From the NCBI RefSeq assembly GCF_002286775.1, contig NZ_NSGJ01000002.1, positions 176,890-240,889 on the forward strand: a DNA stretch of 64,000 bases, read 5' to 3'. Shown in pieces: positions 18,695 to 28,640 of the stretch (positions within the stretch are counted from its first letter, which is position 1; every line of letters begins with the position of its first letter). Under the pieces are notes generated by a model, which worked only from the letters and a program-made list of their open reading frames with translations, searched no databases and was not told the DNA's origin. The position numbers and the translations under genes are program-made. The DNA comes from Myroides sp. N17-2. Its GTDB lineage: Bacteria; Bacteroidota; Bacteroidia; Flavobacteriales; Flavobacteriaceae.

Positions 18695-21600
18695 ATGAAG
18701 AAAGGTTTACTTAAGTTCTTTGTCTTCTCATTAGCATTAGCGGTAAGCGGTAGTGTATATGCACAAGAGAAAGTTATTAAAGGACGAGTAGTAGCATCTG
18801 ATGGTGGATTATCATTACCAGGTGCAACTATATTCGTTAAAGGCTCAAAAGAAGCAGTTCAAACAGACATTGATGGTAATTACTCTATTAAAGTTAATGG
18901 AAAAGATGCCGTTCTTGTATTTGAATTTATGGGCTTTAATTCAACTGAAAAGAAAGTTGGGGAGCAAGTGGTGCTGAATGTTTCTTTAGCCGAATCAGCA
19001 GAGATGATTGATGAGGTAGTGATTAATACAGGGTACCAGACTATTACTAAACGTAAAGAGGCAGGGGCTGTTAGTCGTATTGAAGCAAAAGACCTTAAGG
19101 TTGATGGGGTAGCTGATGTAAGTAGAATGATTGAAGGTAAAGTTGCGGGGGTAACAATACAAAATCCTTCTGGTACATTCGGAGCTGCACCTAAGATTAC
19201 TATTCGTGGAGCGTCTTCTATTATGGGAGATACTAAACCATTATGGGTTATTGATGGAGTAGTACAAGAGGATATTGTTAACGTATCTTTTGAGCAGTTA
19301 GCTTCTGGTAACTCAGAGTCTGTGTTGAGTTCTGCATTATCTGGTATTAATGCGGATGATGTATTAAGTATTGATGTACTTAAGGATGCTTCTGCTACAG
19401 CTATTTATGGATCACGTGCGATGAATGGAGTAGTAGTTATTACTACGAAGTCTGGTAGAAGAGAGACGCCGATGTCTATTAGTTATACGATGGAGAATAC
19501 ATTACGTCCTATTCCTCAGTATAGTCAATATGATGTAATGAATTCTCAAGATAACATGATGGTATATAAAGAGCTTCAAAACAAGGGCTATTTAGATTAT
19601 GCATCTATGCTTTATGGGCGTAATAGTGGTGCTTATGGTATTATGTACCGAGCTATGAATCAGTTTGATGCTGTTCATAATCAGTATGGTGTATATAATA
19701 GTCAAGTAGAGCAAAACCGTTTTTTACAAACATATGAGAAGGCAAATACAAACTGGTTTAAAGAATTGTTTAGACCTTCTATTGTACAACAACACTCTCT
19801 AAGTTTTAATGGTGGAGGAAAAAATAGTGCATACTTTGCTTCTGTTGGTTATTTAGCAGATTCAGGATGGTCTATTGCTGATAAAGTTCACCGTTTGACA
19901 ATGAACTTGAAGAATACATTCTTCGTTAATGACAAACTAAAGATATCTATCTCGTCTATCGCATCAGTACGTGATCAGAAAGCTCCTGGAGCTTATGATG
20001 CGGAGAAGGATGTGGTAAATGGAGCTGTAAAGCGTGACTTTGATATCAATCCTTTTAGTTATGCATTGAACACTACTCGTACATTACGCCCTTATGACAA
20101 TAATGGTAACTATGAGTATTATAGAAGTAATTGGGCTCCATTTAATATCATGAATGAGTTAGATAATAACTATATGGATATTGACGTGAAAGATATTCGT
20201 TTCCAGTTGGATTTAGATTATAAGATACTACCTAACTTAACGTATAACTTAAGCGGATCAGCACGTTACGCAGATACTAAAAGGGTACATAATGTAACTC
20301 AAGATTCAAATGTTATTGGAGCATATAATGCGGATGAATCTACAATAGAGAGAGATCAGAATATCTTCTTATACAAGGATCCAAATAGACCAGAAATGGC
20401 ACCATTGCCAATTATGACTAATTCTGGATTAAAAAGAACATTTACTAATAGCATGACATCTTTCTTGCTAAGAAATAGTTTTACTTATGATAACGTATTT
20501 AATGATGTACATGAGTTAGACATTTTTGGAGGTACAGAGATGAGGGTTGTTAATCGTAATAAGGATTATTTCTTAGCTCAAGGAGTTCAGTTTGATAAAG
20601 GATTGACTACTTATCCTGAGTTATTAGCAATGCGTAAATTGTTAGAACAAGGAGGTGATTATTTTACCTATAATGAAGAAAAAGAGCGAACTTTAGCCTT
20701 CTTCGCTAGAGCTGCTTATACGTATGACAGACGTTATACAGTTGCATTGACAGGTCGTTATGATGGGTCTAATAGACAAGGTGATTCAGGGTCATCTAGA
20801 TGGTTGCCAACGTGGACAGCTTCTGGTAAATGGAATGTGTCTAGTGAGAAGTTTATGGAGAATTCACAAACAATAAGCAATTTAGCTTTACGTGCTTCTT
20901 ATGGATTGACTGCTACTTCAGGACCTGCTACAAACTCTTTAGCTATTTATAAGCCTTATGTTACTCCTAGGCCTGATTTAGGTAATGTCGAGAATGGAAT
21001 TAATATTAAAGACTTACAGAACACTGAATTAACATGGGAGAAACAACATGAGGCAAATATTGGTGTTGATTTAGGATTGTGGAATAATAGAGTTCAAATA
21101 GTTGCAGATGTGTACCAAAGGAATGCTTTTGATTTAATTGATTACGTTCGCACGTCTGGTGTAGGAGGTCAAGAGATTAAATTGGGTAATAATGCTGATA
21201 TGCGTACTAGAGGGGTAGAATTTGGTATCACAACTACAAATATTAAGACCTCAGATTTTAGTTGGTCAACTACTTTAAATGGATCTTATTATAATCAAGA
21301 GGTTACTAGCCTTCAAAATACACCAAGAGTTATTGACTTAATACAAGGGTTTAATGGAAATGTAGTAGGAAGACCACGTAACTCTCTATATTCATATCAG
21401 TTTACAGGTTTAGATCATAGAGGTTTACCAACATTTACACAAGCACCAGGTGAAACTAATACTATTGGAGGTGCAAACTTCCAAGACACAAATAATCCAA
21501 CGGGTTACTTAAAATATGAAGGATCTATTGAGCCTAATAAAACTTTAGGTTTAACAAATACATTCACATATAAAAATTGGAGTTTAAACTTCTTAATTGT

Positions 21601-22054
21601 TGCTTCTGGAGGAAATAAGATTCGTTTATATCCATCTTATGCAGCTAGATATAGTGATACTGACGTATTTAGTAAGACTTTTGAAGATCGTTGGATTAAT
21701 GCTGGAGATGAAAACTTCACTAATGTTCCTACAATTCCAGATAATACAACTGTTAACGCTATAGGAAGTAGTTCTATACAAAGAGCATATAATACTTATA
21801 ATTACTCATCTGAACGTGTAGCGGATGGTGGATTTGTGAGACTTAAAAATATCTCTCTAACTTATGAGTTCCCTGATCATTTTAAAAGATCTATGAAAAT
21901 GTCTAATTTCTCATTGCGATTTAATGCAACTAATCCTTGGTTAATCTATGCAGATAAGAAATTGAATGGAGAAGATCCAGAGTTTTATAGAACAGGAGGG
22001 GTAGCAATGCCACAAACAAGTCAATATACATTGACACTTAATGTTGGTTTTTAA
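18695..22054 (+). CDS. SusC/RagA family TonB-dependent outer-membrane transporter
   Basis: 1119 aa. A signal peptide ends near YAQEK, then a carboxypeptidase-like regulatory domain (about 28-105), a plug (about 115-250) with the typical IRGASSIMGDTKPLWVIDGV and AIYGSRAMNGVVVITTK blocks, and a 22-strand barrel ending in LTLNVGF. It imports large ligands with TonB-ExbBD energy and a SusD lid. Next are susD, a zinc-peptidase lipoprotein and a DUF4302 lipoprotein, all close together. No sigma/anti-sigma pair or glycoside hydrolase is next to it, so a glycan substrate is not indicated; peptide or metal-complex uptake fits better. Confidence 0.95.
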   Translation: MKKGLLKFFVFSLALAVSGSVYAQEKVIKGRVVASDGGLSLPGATIFVKGSKEAVQTDIDGNYSIKVNGKDAVLVFEFMGFNSTEKKVGEQVVLNVSLAESAEMIDEVVINTGYQTITKRKEAGAVSRIEAKDLKVDGVADVSRMIEGKVAGVTIQNPSGTFGAAPKITIRGASSIMGDTKPLWVIDGVVQEDIVNVSFEQLASGNSESVLSSALSGINADDVLSIDVLKDASATAIYGSRAMNGVVVITTKSGRRETPMSISYTMENTLRPIPQYSQYDVMNSQDNMMVYKELQNKGYLDYASMLYGRNSGAYGIMYRAMNQFDAVHNQYGVYNSQVEQNRFLQTYEKANTNWFKELFRPSIVQQHSLSFNGGGKNSAYFASVGYLADSGWSIADKVHRLTMNLKNTFFVNDKLKISISSIASVRDQKAPGAYDAEKDVVNGAVKRDFDINPFSYALNTTRTLRPYDNNGNYEYYRSNWAPFNIMNELDNNYMDIDVKDIRFQLDLDYKILPNLTYNLSGSARYADTKRVHNVTQDSNVIGAYNADESTIERDQNIFLYKDPNRPEMAPLPIMTNSGLKRTFTNSMTSFLLRNSFTYDNVFNDVHELDIFGGTEMRVVNRNKDYFLAQGVQFDKGLTTYPELLAMRKLLEQGGDYFTYNEEKERTLAFFARAAYTYDRRYTVALTGRYDGSNRQGDSGSSRWLPTWTASGKWNVSSEKFMENSQTISNLALRASYGLTATSGPATNSLAIYKPYVTPRPDLGNVENGINIKDLQNTELTWEKQHEANIGVDLGLWNNRVQIVADVYQRNAFDLIDYVRTSGVGGQEIKLGNNADMRTRGVEFGITTTNIKTSDFSWSTTLNGSYYNQEVTSLQNTPRVIDLIQGFNGNVVGRPRNSLYSYQFTGLDHRGLPTFTQAPGETNTIGGANFQDTNNPTGYLKYEGSIEPNKTLGLTNTFTYKNWSLNFLIVASGGNKIRLYPSYAARYSDTDVFSKTFEDRWINAGDENFTNVPTIPDNTTVNAIGSSSIQRAYNTYNYSSERVADGGFVRLKNISLTYEFPDHFKRSMKMSNFSLRFNATNPWLIYADKKLNGEDPEFYRTGGVAMPQTSQYTLTLNVGF

Positions 22055-22067
22055 AAAATAGATTATT

Positions 22068-23612
22068 ATGAAGAGAGTTAAGATATTAGTTGGTTTATTG
22101 TTTTTGGCGACAGCTACAGTTGGATGTAGTGACTTTCTTTCTGAAGTGCCAGACAATAGAACACAAATAGATACACCTAAAAAGGTTGGAGAATTATTAG
22201 TTGGAGCATATCCCAAAGCAACGTTTGTTGAGTTTGCTGAACAGATGAGCGATAACGTTATTGATAATGGGAAATTGAATCTTACTACTTTACAGTCAGA
22301 ACAAAATTTTGGGTGGCTCGTAAGTACAGAAGAGGATTATGAAACGCCAAAGGAATTTTGGATGGCGAGCTATGCTGCTATAGCTACCGCAAATACTGCT
22401 ATAGAAGCTTTAGAGAAGATGGAGAAAGAGTATGCAAATAAGCCTACTTCTCAAAATGGATTAAAGCAATTAAAAGGGGAAGCTCTTCTATCTCGTGCTT
22501 ATAATCATTTTATGCTTGTGAATCTTTGGGCTAAAAGTTATGATCCTAAAACAGCAGAGAGTGATATGGGGGTGCCTTATGTGACTGGAGTTGAAACTCA
22601 ATTAAAACAACAGTATAAACGTAATTCTGTAGCTGAAGTATATAAATTAATTGAGCAGGATCTATTAGAGGGTTTAGAGAAAATAAAAGGAGCTCAGTAT
22701 GCTAATCCAGGAGTTACTAAGTATCATTTTACTGAGGCATCAGCTATAGCATTTGCTGCACGTTTTTATTTATATAAAGGGGATTATACAAAATCTATTG
22801 AATATTCAAATGGTTTAGGAAGTTTGCCAATAGGAAAGCTGCGTGATGTAGCTATGATTTCTAAGTGGGATTCTGCTCGAAATGAAAGAGAATTTGCGAA
22901 ACCAGAACTAGAAACAAATTTACTAGTAATGACTTCTCCATCTAGAAAAAGAAGAACAAATGCAACAAGTCGTTTTGTTTTAACTCAAGGGGAAGCTACT
23001 AAAAGTGATAAAGGATTGTTTAGCCCAAATAGCAGTCCTTTAGGTATTGCATGGAATTATCCAAATGTTAATTATACAAATAATGATGCGTTTTATGTTC
23101 CTAAGTTTTATGAGAATTTTAAAGTAAATGACTTTACAAACATGACAGGTATACCTCATGTAAGTTTTGTATTATTTTCTAATGATATGCTTTTCTTAGA
23201 TCGTATGGAAGCTTTTGTTATGGAAAACAGAATTGATGAAGCTCTTAAAATGTATACTTATTTGGTTTTGCTAAGAAGTAATATTAAACCTGAACTTAAA
23301 CCTGAGACATTGCTTGACGCTATTGAATATGATGATGTTGCAGCTGTAATTGACTATGTTCCTGGTAAATATACTCCTGTAAAAGAAATTAATGAGAAAC
23401 AGGCTGTTATGCTAGAAGCTGTTGCTGAAATGAGAAGAAGAGAAGGTTTTCATGAAGGATTCAGATGGTTTGATATTAGAAGGTTTAATTTAGAGATTAA
23501 GCATCAAGTTATTGGTGGAGAAGAGCTTATTTTGAAAAAAGGTGATTTAAGATATCAATTACAGATTCCTCAAGTTGCTATTGATAATGGGGTAACAGCA
23601 AATTCTAGATAA
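22068..23612 (+). CDS. RagB/SusD family nutrient-binding lipoprotein
   Basis: 514 aa with lipobox Cys20. It has the SusD hallmarks: TPR-like helices with a LKGEALLSRAYNHFMLVNLWAKSYDP segment, the insertion domain, and a C-terminal RRREGFHEGFRWFDIRRFNLE followed by YQLQIPQ. It caps the SusC barrel on the cell surface and binds the ligand. It starts 13 bp after the susC stop and so is co-transcribed. Confidence 0.94.
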   Translation: MKRVKILVGLLFLATATVGCSDFLSEVPDNRTQIDTPKKVGELLVGAYPKATFVEFAEQMSDNVIDNGKLNLTTLQSEQNFGWLVSTEEDYETPKEFWMASYAAIATANTAIEALEKMEKEYANKPTSQNGLKQLKGEALLSRAYNHFMLVNLWAKSYDPKTAESDMGVPYVTGVETQLKQQYKRNSVAEVYKLIEQDLLEGLEKIKGAQYANPGVTKYHFTEASAIAFAARFYLYKGDYTKSIEYSNGLGSLPIGKLRDVAMISKWDSARNEREFAKPELETNLLVMTSPSRKRRTNATSRFVLTQGEATKSDKGLFSPNSSPLGIAWNYPNVNYTNNDAFYVPKFYENFKVNDFTNMTGIPHVSFVLFSNDMLFLDRMEAFVMENRIDEALKMYTYLVLLRSNIKPELKPETLLDAIEYDDVAAVIDYVPGKYTPVKEINEKQAVMLEAVAEMRRREGFHEGFRWFDIRRFNLEIKHQVIGGEELILKKGDLRYQLQIPQVAIDNGVTANSR

Positions 23613-23631
23613 TCATTTAAAAGTAAAAATT

Positions 23632-24513
23632 ATGAAAGTAAAAAATATAGTTAAAGGAGTTGGTCTAGTTTTTACTGCTTCAGTATTATTAACAGCATGT
23701 TCTAAAGAAGATTCACTGCGAAGTGAATCTATCTTTGATACTACTGAAAAATCGAAAACTGAAGTGGATAAATGGATTGAAGCAAAATATACTAAGCCAT
23801 ATAACATCGCAGCTACTTATTTATGGGATGAGGCAATGGGGAAACCTGACAAAACGTTATTTCCTCCTAGGGTAGAAAGTGTGAAGCCTGCACTGCAAGT
23901 AATAAAGAAAATATGGATAGATAGTTATTCTGAGATAGGAGGAGTAAATTTTGTTAAAAAAATTGCACCAAGGCAGTTGCATTTGATAGGTAGTTATAAT
24001 CTTAATCACAATGGAACTATTGTTTTAGGAGATGCTGGAGGGGGAGCTAAAATAACCCTTTATAACGCTGATTATGTGAATTTTAAAGATATATCAAGTG
24101 TTAAGAGATTTGTGCATACTATTCAACATGAGTATATTCATATTCTAAATCAGACCAAACCTTATGATACAAGTGCTTGGGATGTTGTTGCAAAAGTCAA
24201 TGGTGGTTATACTTCTTCTTGGTATAATCAGACAGATGCAGCAAGTAATGCTTTAGGGTTTGTTACTCCATATGCTCGTAGTAATTATGATGAAGATTTT
24301 GCTGAAACTGCATCTTTTGTTTTGCTAAAAAGTAAAGCTGAGTATGATGCATTTATTGCGAAAGTTCCTGAACCAGGAAAAAGTGTAATTCAGAAAAAAG
24401 TCGTTATGGTTGAGAAATATTTTAAAACTCAATTTAATATGGATTTTTATGCATTGAGAGATGCTGCTGAAAGAAATACAAATGCTGTAGTTGCTGGGGA
24501 TGTAGAGAATTAA
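23632..24513 (+). CDS. Putative zinc-binding metallopeptidase lipoprotein (SusCD-associated)
   Basis: 293 aa with lipobox Cys23. The zincin motif HEYIH is at residues 166-170 (His166, Glu167, His170), followed by DEDFAETASF as a likely third-ligand region. This matches the putative zinc-binding metallopeptidase family often encoded beside SusC/SusD pairs. A surface peptidase that processes the ligand of this transporter is the likely role; the substrate is unknown. It starts 19 bp after susD. Confidence 0.85.
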   Translation: MKVKNIVKGVGLVFTASVLLTACSKEDSLRSESIFDTTEKSKTEVDKWIEAKYTKPYNIAATYLWDEAMGKPDKTLFPPRVESVKPALQVIKKIWIDSYSEIGGVNFVKKIAPRQLHLIGSYNLNHNGTIVLGDAGGGAKITLYNADYVNFKDISSVKRFVHTIQHEYIHILNQTKPYDTSAWDVVAKVNGGYTSSWYNQTDAASNALGFVTPYARSNYDEDFAETASFVLLKSKAEYDAFIAKVPEPGKSVIQKKVVMVEKYFKTQFNMDFYALRDAAERNTNAVVAGDVEN

Positions 24514-24535
24514 CATTTTTAATTGATTTAGATTT

Positions 24536-25891
24536 ATGAAAAAATATATTACAAAAGCTTTTTTATTGACAATGATTCTTACTGGAGTAGTTTCTTGTCA
24601 AAAGGAAGAGGACCGTGTGTTTGATAAACCTGTGTCAGAGCGCCTTTCAGAGCAAGAGAAAAAGCTGCAAGATTTATTATTGTCTTCAGAATATGGTTGG
24701 AAATTAGTGTATAACACTTCTGAAGGAGATTTTGGTAGCTATACCTATTTAATGAGATTTAAGGATAGTCGCAATGTAGAGATGGTTTCTGATTTTACTA
24801 AGAATGGGAGCAAACCAGAGACAACAGAGTATTCTATCCAGCAAAGAGCGACTACAAGTCTTGTTTTTACTACTCGTGCAAAGATACATGAGTTATCTGA
24901 TCCTATAAATTCACCGTATGCTGCTGGTAAGGGATATTATGGTGAATATCAGTTTGGATATTATGGAAATACAGAAAGTACAATAGATTTTAGATCACCA
25001 AAACAAGATCAAAAAGTAACTTTTGTTAAGGCTACTAAAGAAGATTGGGACACTTTTAGCCAAAATTATACAATGGTTGAAAAGATGAATTCTATTTCAG
25101 AACCTTATTTTAGAGTGTTAGAAATAGAATCAGGCGGAACTAAAGAAAGTATTGATTTTAATAATTATGGGGTTGTTAGGCTAATTGAGTTAGCCAATAA
25201 CAACTTAATTAAAGAAGAGGTTTTTGGTTTGGCTTATAATCCTAAAGGAATAGTTTTGTCTCCTCCTATGGATGTTAAAGGGCAAAAGATATCTTCATTT
25301 ATATATGATGCTTCTACAAATGCCTTTATAGGTAAAGAAGGAGATGTTAAGGTTAGCATTAAATATTCTAAGAATCCTGCTGTTTGGACTGATATGAGTT
25401 ATAAGAAATTATTACCAGTACCAGGAAATGTAGTAGGTAGTACTTTTACTTTTAGAACTGCTAACAATCTTCAATTGTTTGGATCTAGTATTACTTCTGA
25501 ATTGTTAAAACAAGAGATTGCTGCTATGGGTAAAGATGCTGCTGGACAGTATAATGTATCTTTTATAGATTTTACGTTTAATGCTAATATTGGTTTACCT
25601 GTTAATGCAAATTATGTTGAGTATACTTATAAAGGTAAAAAATATCTTTATTTCTTCTCTTTTGTGGATATGAAAGATAGGGTTAAGATTGTTCCAATTC
25701 AATGGAATAATTCATCTGCTGTTCCTAATGAAATAAAGAATTTGAATACATTAATTCTAGGAGAAGATGTATATTTTCGTTTAGAACCTAATAAAATTCA
25801 ATATACAAATCCTGTATTGACATTTATATCGACGAAGGCTCCTATTTCTTTCCCTACATGGGATACAAGTGTACCTAATAAGGTTTTTTAA
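24536..25891 (+). CDS. DUF4302 lipoprotein
   Basis: 451 aa with lipobox Cys21. The N-terminal segment VFDKPVSERLSEQEKKLQDLL and the GWKLVYNTSEGDFGSYTYLMRF block are typical of DUF4302 proteins in SusCD loci. Function is unknown; it is probably a surface-exposed ligand-binding or accessory subunit. It is the last gene of the unit, before the terminator at 25907. Confidence 0.85.
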   Translation: MKKYITKAFLLTMILTGVVSCQKEEDRVFDKPVSERLSEQEKKLQDLLLSSEYGWKLVYNTSEGDFGSYTYLMRFKDSRNVEMVSDFTKNGSKPETTEYSIQQRATTSLVFTTRAKIHELSDPINSPYAAGKGYYGEYQFGYYGNTESTIDFRSPKQDQKVTFVKATKEDWDTFSQNYTMVEKMNSISEPYFRVLEIESGGTKESIDFNNYGVVRLIELANNNLIKEEVFGLAYNPKGIVLSPPMDVKGQKISSFIYDASTNAFIGKEGDVKVSIKYSKNPAVWTDMSYKKLLPVPGNVVGSTFTFRTANNLQLFGSSITSELLKQEIAAMGKDAAGQYNVSFIDFTFNANIGLPVNANYVEYTYKGKKYLYFFSFVDMKDRVKIVPIQWNNSSAVPNEIKNLNTLILGEDVYFRLEPNKIQYTNPVLTFISTKAPISFPTWDTSVPNKVF

Positions 25892-25906
25892 TATAATAAA
25901 TAACTT

Positions 25907-25935
25907 AAGCCGCTCGAATGAGCGGCTTTTTTTGT
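25907..25935 (+). terminator. Terminator of the SusCD unit
   Basis: AAGCCGCTC / GAGCGGCTT stem with a 4-nt loop and a T-run. Confidence 0.9.
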
Positions 25936-25997
25936 ATCCTAAAAACTCTATTTATACACTTCAGTGAATGAGTTATAAAAGTGTTTTTTATTTGATA

Positions 25998-26005
25998 TAT
26001 CTTTG
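25998..26005 (+). promoter_or_regulatory. -7 element upstream of the PPTase gene
   Basis: TATCTTTG, an exact TAnnTTTG, 18 nt before the ATG at 26023. No clear -33 TTG. Confidence 0.5.
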
Positions 26006-26022
26006 CTTTAAATAAATTAGTA

Positions 26023-26637
26023 ATGCCGTTAGTAAAAGAGATAGTTGAAGTCAACATTAAAGTATTAGTTTGGAAAGTTGAAGAAACTTTTGAAGAATTA
26101 ATACAGGATGTCAGTATGCGCCCACAGACAAAGGAACGCTTAGAGGGAATGAAGTCAGAAGTTCATCAGAAGGGTTTTATAGCTGTGAGACAGTTATTAC
26201 AGTATGCAGGATATTCTGATTTAGACCTACGTTATGATGAGAATGGAAAGCCCTCACTTATAGACGGTAGTTATATCTCGATATCACATTCTTTTGAGTA
26301 CGCATCTATTATCATTGGGAAAGAGAATGTTGGGATAGACATAGAAATGAAAAGGGATAAGATAAGACGCATAGCGAGCAAGTTTTGTAATGATAGTGAA
26401 CTAGCCTTAGTTGATGGAGCTGATGATGAAGTAGATATGCTAACTGAAATTTGGTGTACTAAGGAAGCAATGTTTAAGATGTGTGAATCTCGTAGCCTTA
26501 GTTTTAAGAACCATATGTTAGTTAATCTCGCTGAGAAGGAAGCTGTTGTAGATAATGGAGTTTATAAACAAGTGTTTACTTATTCTCTAGTAGATTTTAA
26601 TAATTTCACATTGGTTTATGCTGTAGAATTGAATTAG
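26023..26637 (+). CDS. 4'-phosphopantetheinyl transferase superfamily protein
   Basis: 204 aa. The two signatures of the Sfp/AcpS superfamily are present: VGIDIEMKRDK (Mg2+-binding Asp/Glu, near residue 104) and EIWCTKEAMFKM (near residue 146). It transfers the phosphopantetheine arm of CoA to acyl carrier proteins or peptidyl carrier domains. It is closer to the Sfp type in length than to AcpS (about 120 aa). No carrier-protein gene is adjacent. Confidence 0.88.
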   Translation: MPLVKEIVEVNIKVLVWKVEETFEELIQDVSMRPQTKERLEGMKSEVHQKGFIAVRQLLQYAGYSDLDLRYDENGKPSLIDGSYISISHSFEYASIIIGKENVGIDIEMKRDKIRRIASKFCNDSELALVDGADDEVDMLTEIWCTKEAMFKMCESRSLSFKNHMLVNLAEKEAVVDNGVYKQVFTYSLVDFNNFTLVYAVELN

Positions 26638-26689
26638 TATTGCATATTATAAATATTAATTAGTATTTTTGAATAAATAAAATAACGTT

Positions 26690-27409
26690 ATGGAAAATAG
26701 TTTTAACAAAATAGAGTACATGGTTCCTGTAGCACAGGAGTCAGAGGTAGTAAGAGCACAGTTTTATAAAAAGACGTATGCTACTCTAGCAATGGGAGTA
26801 TTGGCATTTATAGTGTTGGAAACGATTATGCTTAATACACCTTTTGTTGTAGAAGGAATGTTTAAGATTATGGGAATGGGGAAATTCTCATGGTTAATTG
26901 TTCTAGGAGCATTTATGGGAATTACATGGTATGCTCAGAAGTTAGCAGATAACACGACTAATAAAACGCAACAGTATGCAGGTTTCTTCCTATATACATT
27001 AGCTGAAGCATTCATTTTTGTACCTATTCTTTATGTAGCGATGTCGATGACTAACGATTTGACATTAATCTCTCAAGCAGGTATTATGACCTTAGCCTTA
27101 TTCGGTGGATTAACAGGAGTAGTTTTTGGCTCTAATGCGAACTTCTCTTTTATGAGATCGATACTAAGTATAGGATTCTTCTTAGCATTAGGAACTATTA
27201 TTTGTGGTATGATCTTCGGATTTAACCTTGGGTTATGGTTCTCATTAGCAATGGTAGCATTAGCTTCAGGATCTATTTTATACTCTACATGGCAAATTAA
27301 AAATGAGTACGCTGCTAATCAGTATGTGCCTGCTGCTTTATCATTATTTGCATCATTAATGCTTTTATTCTGGTATATTCTAAGAATTGTGATGAACAGA
27401 AGTAACTAA
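26690..27409 (+). CDS. Bax inhibitor-1 / YccA family membrane protein
   Basis: 239 aa with about seven hydrophobic segments and little outside them. FLYTLAEAFIFVPILYVAM and the GGLTGVVFGSN segment are typical of bacterial BI-1 (UPF0005) proteins. Bacterial members are inner-membrane pH-sensitive calcium leak channels or FtsH-interacting proteins; which applies here is unknown. It ends at a strong terminator. Confidence 0.88.
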   Translation: MENSFNKIEYMVPVAQESEVVRAQFYKKTYATLAMGVLAFIVLETIMLNTPFVVEGMFKIMGMGKFSWLIVLGAFMGITWYAQKLADNTTNKTQQYAGFFLYTLAEAFIFVPILYVAMSMTNDLTLISQAGIMTLALFGGLTGVVFGSNANFSFMRSILSIGFFLALGTIICGMIFGFNLGLWFSLAMVALASGSILYSTWQIKNEYAANQYVPAALSLFASLMLLFWYILRIVMNRSN

Positions 27410-27433
27410 TTAGAAAGATATATTATATTTTTG

Positions 27434-27464
27434 AACCGCGTTCCTAAAGGGACGCGGTTTTTTA
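27434..27464 (+). terminator. Terminator after the BI-1 gene
   Basis: AACCGCGTTCC pairs with GGGACGCGGTT around TAAA, followed by a T-run. Confidence 0.9.
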
Positions 27465-27480
27465 TTTTAAGTTATTGATT

Positions 27481-28107
27481 ATGTTAGACTTTTTTTTCGG
27501 TGCTTATAAAGATGCAAGTACACTTCAGATAGTGTTAGAATCTATAGTATTCTTTTTTGGTATTTTTAGTGTTTGGTATGCGGGTAAGGAGAATATCCTT
27601 GTGTATCCGACAGGTATTATAGCGACTATCATTACTGTTTATCTACTTTATGTGATAGATTATTATGGAGACATGATACTGAACGGTTATTATTCTATTA
27701 TGAGTGTCTATGGATGGTATAATTGGTCAAGACAGAAAGATGGAGATACCGTATTAAAGATTAGTAGAACCAATACTAGTGAGAAGATAAAAGGGATTGT
27801 AATCTTCGTAGTTACCTTAGTGGTTATCTATGGAGTATATCACTTCTCAAGCAAAGAGATCTTACCTGAGAATTACATAGATATCATCACATCAGGTATA
27901 TTCTTTACAGGAATGTATTATATGGCATTAAAGAAGATAGAGAACTGGACGCTGTGGATTATAGGAGATATTGTCTCTATTCCGTTATATGCTTATAGAG
28001 GTTATGGTATATTAGCAGTACAATTTGCTATCTTTACAGTATTAGCGACCATGGCTTATATCTCATGGTATAAAACAATAAATAGAGAAAAATGCTTAGA
28101 GAAGTAA
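27481..28107 (+). CDS. PnuC/PnuT family vitamin transporter
   Basis: 208 aa from the ATG at 27481 (a TTG two codons upstream is an alternative). It has seven predicted membrane segments and the PnuC-type blocks YPTGIIATIITVYLLY and NGYYSIMSVYGWYNW. PnuC imports nicotinamide riboside; the PnuT branch in Bacteroidota imports thiamine. A TPP-controlled receptor lies 0.6 kb downstream, which hints at thiamine, but the riboswitch is downstream of this gene and does not control it. Substrate unresolved. It overlaps arfB by 16 bp. Confidence 0.85.
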   Translation: MLDFFFGAYKDASTLQIVLESIVFFFGIFSVWYAGKENILVYPTGIIATIITVYLLYVIDYYGDMILNGYYSIMSVYGWYNWSRQKDGDTVLKISRTNTSEKIKGIVIFVVTLVVIYGVYHFSSKEILPENYIDIITSGIFFTGMYYMALKKIENWTLWIIGDIVSIPLYAYRGYGILAVQFAIFTVLATMAYISWYKTINREKCLEK

Positions 28108-28490
28108 TAGAAAGAGAATTAAGCTTTAAAGCTGTGCGAAGTAGCGGAGCTGGTGGGCAGAATGTTAATAAAGTATCTACTAAAGTAGTGCTGTCTTGGG
28201 ATTGTATGAATTCGCAAGGGATAACAGAAGAAGAACGTACACTATTATTAGAACGTCTTAAAAATAGATTTACTAAAGAAGGTGTATTAGTATTAGATGC
28301 TGATAACACACGTAGTCAGATTAAGAATAAGGCAATCGTGATAGAGCGCTTCTTTCAGTTGCTGTCTATTGGATTACACATAGAGAAAGAACGCAGAGAG
28401 ACAAAGACTCCTCGTAGGGTAATACAGAAGAGAAAAGAGAATAAACAGCAGAACTCTCTTAAGAAAGCACTTCGAAAAAGAGTACTTTAG
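28092..28490 (+). CDS. arfB: ArfB-type peptidyl-tRNA hydrolase (ribosome rescue)
   Basis: 132 aa with the GGQ motif at residues 21-23 inside RSSGAGGQNVNKVS and a basic C-terminal tail ending in ALRKRVL. It lacks the codon-recognition domains of RF1/RF2. ArfB enters stalled ribosomes lacking a stop codon and releases the nascent chain, with its basic tail in the mRNA channel. It overlaps the upstream pnuC-type gene by 16 bp and is probably translationally coupled. Confidence 0.92.
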   Translation: MLREVIERELSFKAVRSSGAGGQNVNKVSTKVVLSWDCMNSQGITEEERTLLLERLKNRFTKEGVLVLDADNTRSQIKNKAIVIERFFQLLSIGLHIEKERRETKTPRRVIQKRKENKQQNSLKKALRKRVL

Positions 28491-28524
28491 AATCACCTGC
28501 CAAAATACTTTATTGTAGATATAG

Positions 28525-28556
28525 TTGTTTTACTCAATTAAAAGAGTCTATATTTG
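28525..28556 (+). promoter_or_regulatory. Promoter of the TPP-controlled receptor gene
   Basis: TTG (28525-28527), 21 nt, TATATTTG (28549-28556). Transcription would start just before the riboswitch. Confidence 0.65.
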
Positions 28557-28560
28557 CAGC

Positions 28561-28640
28561 ATCAATCTCAAAGGGGTGCCGTACGGCTGAGATCATACCC
28601 ATAGAACCTGGGCGGGTAATGCTGCCAAGGGAGTTAATGC
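28561..28640 (+). ncRNA. TPP riboswitch (THI element) upstream of a TonB-dependent receptor
   Basis: Conserved THI-box blocks appear in order: GGGGTGCC, GGCTGAGATCATACCC, GAACCTG, GGGTAATGCTGCCAAGGGA. An alternative pairing is visible: AAAGGGG at 28570-28576 inside the aptamer is complementary to CCCCTTT at 28698-28704, just upstream of the receptor ATG. That could form the ligand-free structure. Confidence 0.93.

Noticed and set aside
28034..28309. Minus-strand ORF across the pnuC/arfB overlap
   Set aside because: Antisense to the conserved GGQ region of arfB; no recognisable domain or start signal.
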